The translations under genes were made by a program, and so were the position numbers. The notes below the pieces were generated by a model. That model was not told the origin of the DNA and ran no database searches. It was given only the letters and a program-made list of their open reading frames with translations. Shown here piece by piece: positions 60,609 to 64,000 of a DNA stretch of 64,000 nucleotides (its first letter is position 1; every line of letters starts with the position of its first letter). This stretch comes from Ulva prolifera. Its lineage: Eukaryota > Chlorophyta > Ulvophyceae > Ulvales > Ulvaceae. Location: contig CM041204.1 of assembly GCA_023078555.1 (NCBI GenBank), positions 3,130,430-3,194,429 on the forward strand. The letters run 5' to 3'.

Positions 60609-62822
60609 ATCTTCGAGCTAGAATGAACTCTGCTGACGATTATCGAGGTGTCATATGATTGATGAACATGTTTGCGGATTGTGGCAAGTGTTCCTGTCGA
60701 AAAATTCGACCTGTGGACGTGTACACGGCGCCGGTCTGGTTGGGGAGAAACTCGATTTGCCGTCCTCGGCTCCCCAATGTTGCCCAGTGTCTCAGCTCCT
60801 TTCCCAATCTTTCCCAAACTTCTTCTACAACCTTTGCTATTGTGTTATGTTGCCCCTAGACGGCCGCGCTGCATCGAATTTGTCAAATGGGAGGCAGCTG
60901 ATTCGTGCACTTTGAGACGGCACGCAGGGGTAACAGTGCACAAGTGAGACAAAGCGAGTAGCTTTGACTGTGTCGATTCGCAAATGTTCACACCATTTTA
61001 CGTGTCTTGGTATCTGCAGTTTCAGCGCTCTCGAATCGTTCCTGTGTCTCTGACAGGGCAGCAGACGGTGACCCGGAGGTGCACCAAATGGACCCTGCTT
61101 GACAACATAAGCAAAATCACGAGAGCATATAAACTCGTTTTGTTGCCTGGACATCGACTGGAACCAAGTCACGGCCGTTCGGAGCATTTGTGATGGTGTA
61201 GTGTGCAAGCCAATGCAGTTGCCGAGCTGAACAACGGTCGAGGCTCTAACGGGCCCACATACAGGATGCAAGTCCAAAGCCTGGAGTAAGTGGCGTAGTG
61301 TGGTCGATGTGTTTAGTGAGGTGGCGAGTCTGTCGTGGTGAATGAGTGCTTGACATCCTCCGATGTGGGCTACTTCTCGCGAGGACGCTGTCAAACAGCG
61401 CAGAATGCTTGTTCCGACTGCTGATGTGATGGTCGTGTTTTGGTATGCGATGAGCGCGTGGTTGAGTCGCGTTACGAAAGAACTGTGCGTGCAAACGTGC
61501 CATACAGCCGTCGACGCACGTAATTATAATCGGCGTTGTCTCATTGATCCACGACACTGCACTACAAGAATGACTTTTGCAGGAACAGGCCTCCGGAACA
61601 CTATTTTGGGAGCTGTTCCGGGGGAAAAATGCCGTGTTCAGCGACTCTCAAACAAAGTGTGGGAAAGTAGCTTTGCAGTGGTGTCGGCGTGAGAACATCG
61701 TTTGAGGTTGTTGTAGTTGTATGCTGCACGCCCGCATGATTTCGCGGCGCGCACCGACGCTTACAAGCGCGTGTTCTCGTGTGCATGTAAGCCAGTCGCG
61801 AAGTTTTTCATACCATGCCGAACTCCACTGCCGTGAAGAGTAAAACGGGCGCACATATGGATGAATTTTGAGTGTTTTTACGCTTGTTGTCGTTCTTCCC
61901 GAGCCCAGCTGGTGTTCAGCACCAGGTGCGGGTAGGCTGCCTGTCTCAGCTCGGGCTCGTCATCCGACTGGCACAGGTCGACTTTCGTGACGCGATGTTT
62001 TAGCTTTAAGGTTAATTGTGTTGTTTCGGTGTCGCTGTGACTCAACGGTAGCATGTTCCGTGTCGGGCGCCCGGATGAAGCAGAGATGCGTCTTACTCGC
62101 ATCGTGCGCTACACCACACCATTTAGGCGTGTCCACACTTACTCACGCCCAGTGGCCCAAATTAAATGCGTGAAGGTGCATGGGCTTGCCTGATTTGCTC
62201 ACAAAGCATCGATACGATGTACCGAGTGTCAGTGTACGAGAGCACCGGTGCTGTAGTGCAGCTTGTACGTGGTGATGAGAAGGTCTGCCGACCGATCATT
62301 CTCCGCGCTAATCATTGAAGTTGCCTACTGAGTGTTTGCGGCTGTGTTTCCGTGCACTTCTGTATGTTGCCAGCCTGGCGTGGCCGTGATCGTGTGATCA
62401 GTTGGCTGTCCGTTGTCACGGGGCGGACGCCGTTCCACCAGCCCAGCCGTGCAGCGACTCAATGCAAAACAATATAACTGACATATACTGCTATTTTCAC
62501 CCGTCCTGGGGCTCTAATTCGCGTGCTTCTTTGGTTCCGCCGGGCCCGGAACAGCCAATCTGGGGTAGAGATTTAGAGTGTTTGGGGGTATGGCATGTTC
62601 CGGCGATGCTTGTGGACACGCAGGCGATCGCGTACAGACCACGCTGCGCTGGCATTTGCTGCATGGAATACTTGATTACATCGAAAACAACTGTTACAAT
62701 AGCTCTCTCCGGGCGGAGATCGCACAGACGGCTACGGTCACCACTGCACCGCCACGGTGGTCGTGGCACCAGACAAGAAATATTCAGTTGTCGGCAGTCT
62801 CTAGTCTGTATAACTCTATCAG

Positions 62823-63231
62823 TCAGCTGTACTTCCTGTTCGGCTTCCTGATGCGTCCTGGGTTCATCTTCGCCTGTGGCCCTCCCTCTACTGTCGGCTG
62901 CTGCAAAGGAGGGACCGGATGTTCATCATTTTCGTCACCACTGTCCTCGTCCAGTGTCGGCTTGGCTCTTTTCTTTGCCACAGCTACGCTGCCCTTCGCC
63001 TGCAATGAGAAAATATCAGTCCGTGTTGCAACGCCATCAGCTCCAGGTGCCGACATGTCCGCATTTACACCCAGTGTTCAGAACTTCAGCCACCTACAGT
63101 GTGATGCTCACCTTTCTCTGCTTCTTCTCGTTGGCTTTCGGATGTACTCGTTTCTTTGTGTCCTGATTGCCCTTCTTGTGGTTGGTCGGTGGAGACTGTA
63201 AAGCGGAAAGTGCTGCTCGTCTGACCTCCAT
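62823..63231 (-). CDS. Small lysine-rich protein, 98 aa
   Basis: Two coding exons, 63231-63112 (40 codons) and 62999-62823 (58 codons plus TGA), separated by a 112-nt intron with donor AAG|GTGAGC and acceptor ATTGCAG, phase 0. The ATG at 63231 opens MEVRRAALSALQ, followed by a basic stretch (KKRVHPKANEKKQRK), then KKRAKPT, an acidic patch (DEDSGDENDEH) and an ending RIRKPNRKYS. The charge pattern suggests a nuclear or nucleic-acid-associated protein; I recognise no family. A minus-strand TGTAA lies at 62698-62694, about 125 nt past the stop. The frame continues only 12 codons upstream of the basic run, so a further 5' exon is possible. Confidence 0.55.
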
Positions 63232-64000
63232 TGTCGGCACACACAAGCCCTGCTCCTGATGGTTGCCCTGCATGGGTCAGCGTTGCATGTAGAGGCACGT
63301 GTTCTATCAATTTGTTCTCAGCTGCTTAACAAATAACAAAAACACCATCGATCGACGCTTGCTTGCCGTCTCCAGCAAGTTGATTGGCAGCCGAACGACA
63401 CTACGTACTGTACACACTGTGTATGTTGCAGTTGCTTCGGATGGGATTCGGTTTCGGTGTTTGTTTTCTCCCGTTCACTCTTTTGTAACAGACTTCGTAC
63501 TGTACACACTGTGTCGGGTCACCCGCATACAACGGAAATACACCAACCACAAAGATAGCAACATATTATAGCTTATTTATGACGTGGTTCGTGTTCTGGA
63601 AGCAAAGGCGAGTGATTGGGGACGTTATCTCTTCGTTCTGTCGATGTTGGGGAGAATGGCTGATTTGTGCCGAACAGGGTACGAACCTTGGGGACTTTTC
63701 CCAAGACTGAGATCGAACACTACGAGTTCCCAAACTACCTAAACAATAGTGGAAACCTTCCCCAATTTGGCTGTTTCGCAGCGGATTTTGCGCGCCCGGG
63801 GGGGGACCACCCTTTAGTGGGAGTCGATGACCCCCTCACGGAAGCAGCCCCTCGGTCACCGGTCACCGGTTACGGTGGTCGCGACTCTTGCCAGTGGAGC
63901 CCGGCCTTGGGCATCATGCGCTGTACACGTGTGGCCAATGTTGGAGGGAAATTCCAGGACAGCATTGCCTATGGGCGCTGGGCGTCGGGTTGCAACTGCT
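63232..64000. other. Right-edge stretch
   Basis: No gene seen. It contains a solo end of the caaaagag inverted-repeat family at 63433-63485 (followed by TA). Confidence 0.55.
63433..63485. repeat. Solo end of the caaaagag inverted-repeat family
   Basis: The sequence from tgcttcggatgggattcgg to cactcttttg, followed by TA, matches the right end of the other copies. No inverted partner was found upstream within the window. Confidence 0.8.

Larger units (their letters stand above)
56410..62822. other. Gene-poor, transposon-rich stretch
   Basis: No gene supported. It holds three of the short inverted-repeat elements listed below, an A14 tract (about 58249-58262) and several small duplications, including gaccaagcaccccattgat at 57055 and 57127 flanking one element end. 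Confidence 0.55.

Noticed and set aside
62036-62110. tRNA-like D-arm (gactcaacggtagcatg)
   Set aside because: No matching acceptor stem, anticodon arm or T-arm follows at the right spacing.

Overview
This is nuclear DNA from a eukaryote with GT-AG introns, most likely a unicellular green alga (Chlorophyta). The evidence is intron-rich, GC-rich genes, TGTAA motifs placed like chlorophyte poly(A) signals, secreted proteins with proline-rich spacers, and hAT and Tc1/mariner-type DNA transposons. I cannot name the genus. No tRNA, rRNA, CRISPR array, prokaryotic operon or organellar gene was seen.

The main content is a family of four paralogous genes, all on the minus strand: a 5' part at 1-2351 (running off the left edge), a complete nine-exon gene at 11859-22789, a truncated pseudogene at about 40370-41301, and a complete nine-exon gene at 50526-56409. 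I assembled the exons by hand. Intron phases agree at every junction, total coding lengths are 1581 and 1641 nt (526 and 546 aa), and four exons have the same length in both intact genes (129, 117, 157 and 86 nt). Each intact protein has a signal peptide, a long Ala-rich region with paired cysteines, a proline-rich linker and an eight-cysteine C-terminal module. I recognise no named family; extracellular or cell-wall location is an inference.

Mobile DNA separates the family members. A 1.0-kb hAT remnant with a perfect 8-bp target duplication lies at 9900-10905. One intron of the 11859-22789 gene carries a 5.7-kb composite element (12835-18507): two 1123-bp direct repeats around a 3.1-kb Tc1/mariner element with an intact transposase and about four copies of a 350-bp tandem repeat. 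At 56.7-63.5 kb there is a family of short inverted-repeat elements with TA target duplications.

Three other genes are supported: a two-exon gene for a 1561-aa Ser/Pro/Ala-rich, probably disordered protein with a basic C-terminal helix (31500-36923, +); a two-exon gene for a 735-aa protein with a Skp1/BTB-like N-terminus and leucine-rich repeats (46041-48428, +); and a small two-exon gene for a 98-aa lysine-rich protein (62823-63231, -). The rest is gene-poor sequence with microsatellites, hairpins, a perfect 56-bp palindrome and local duplications.
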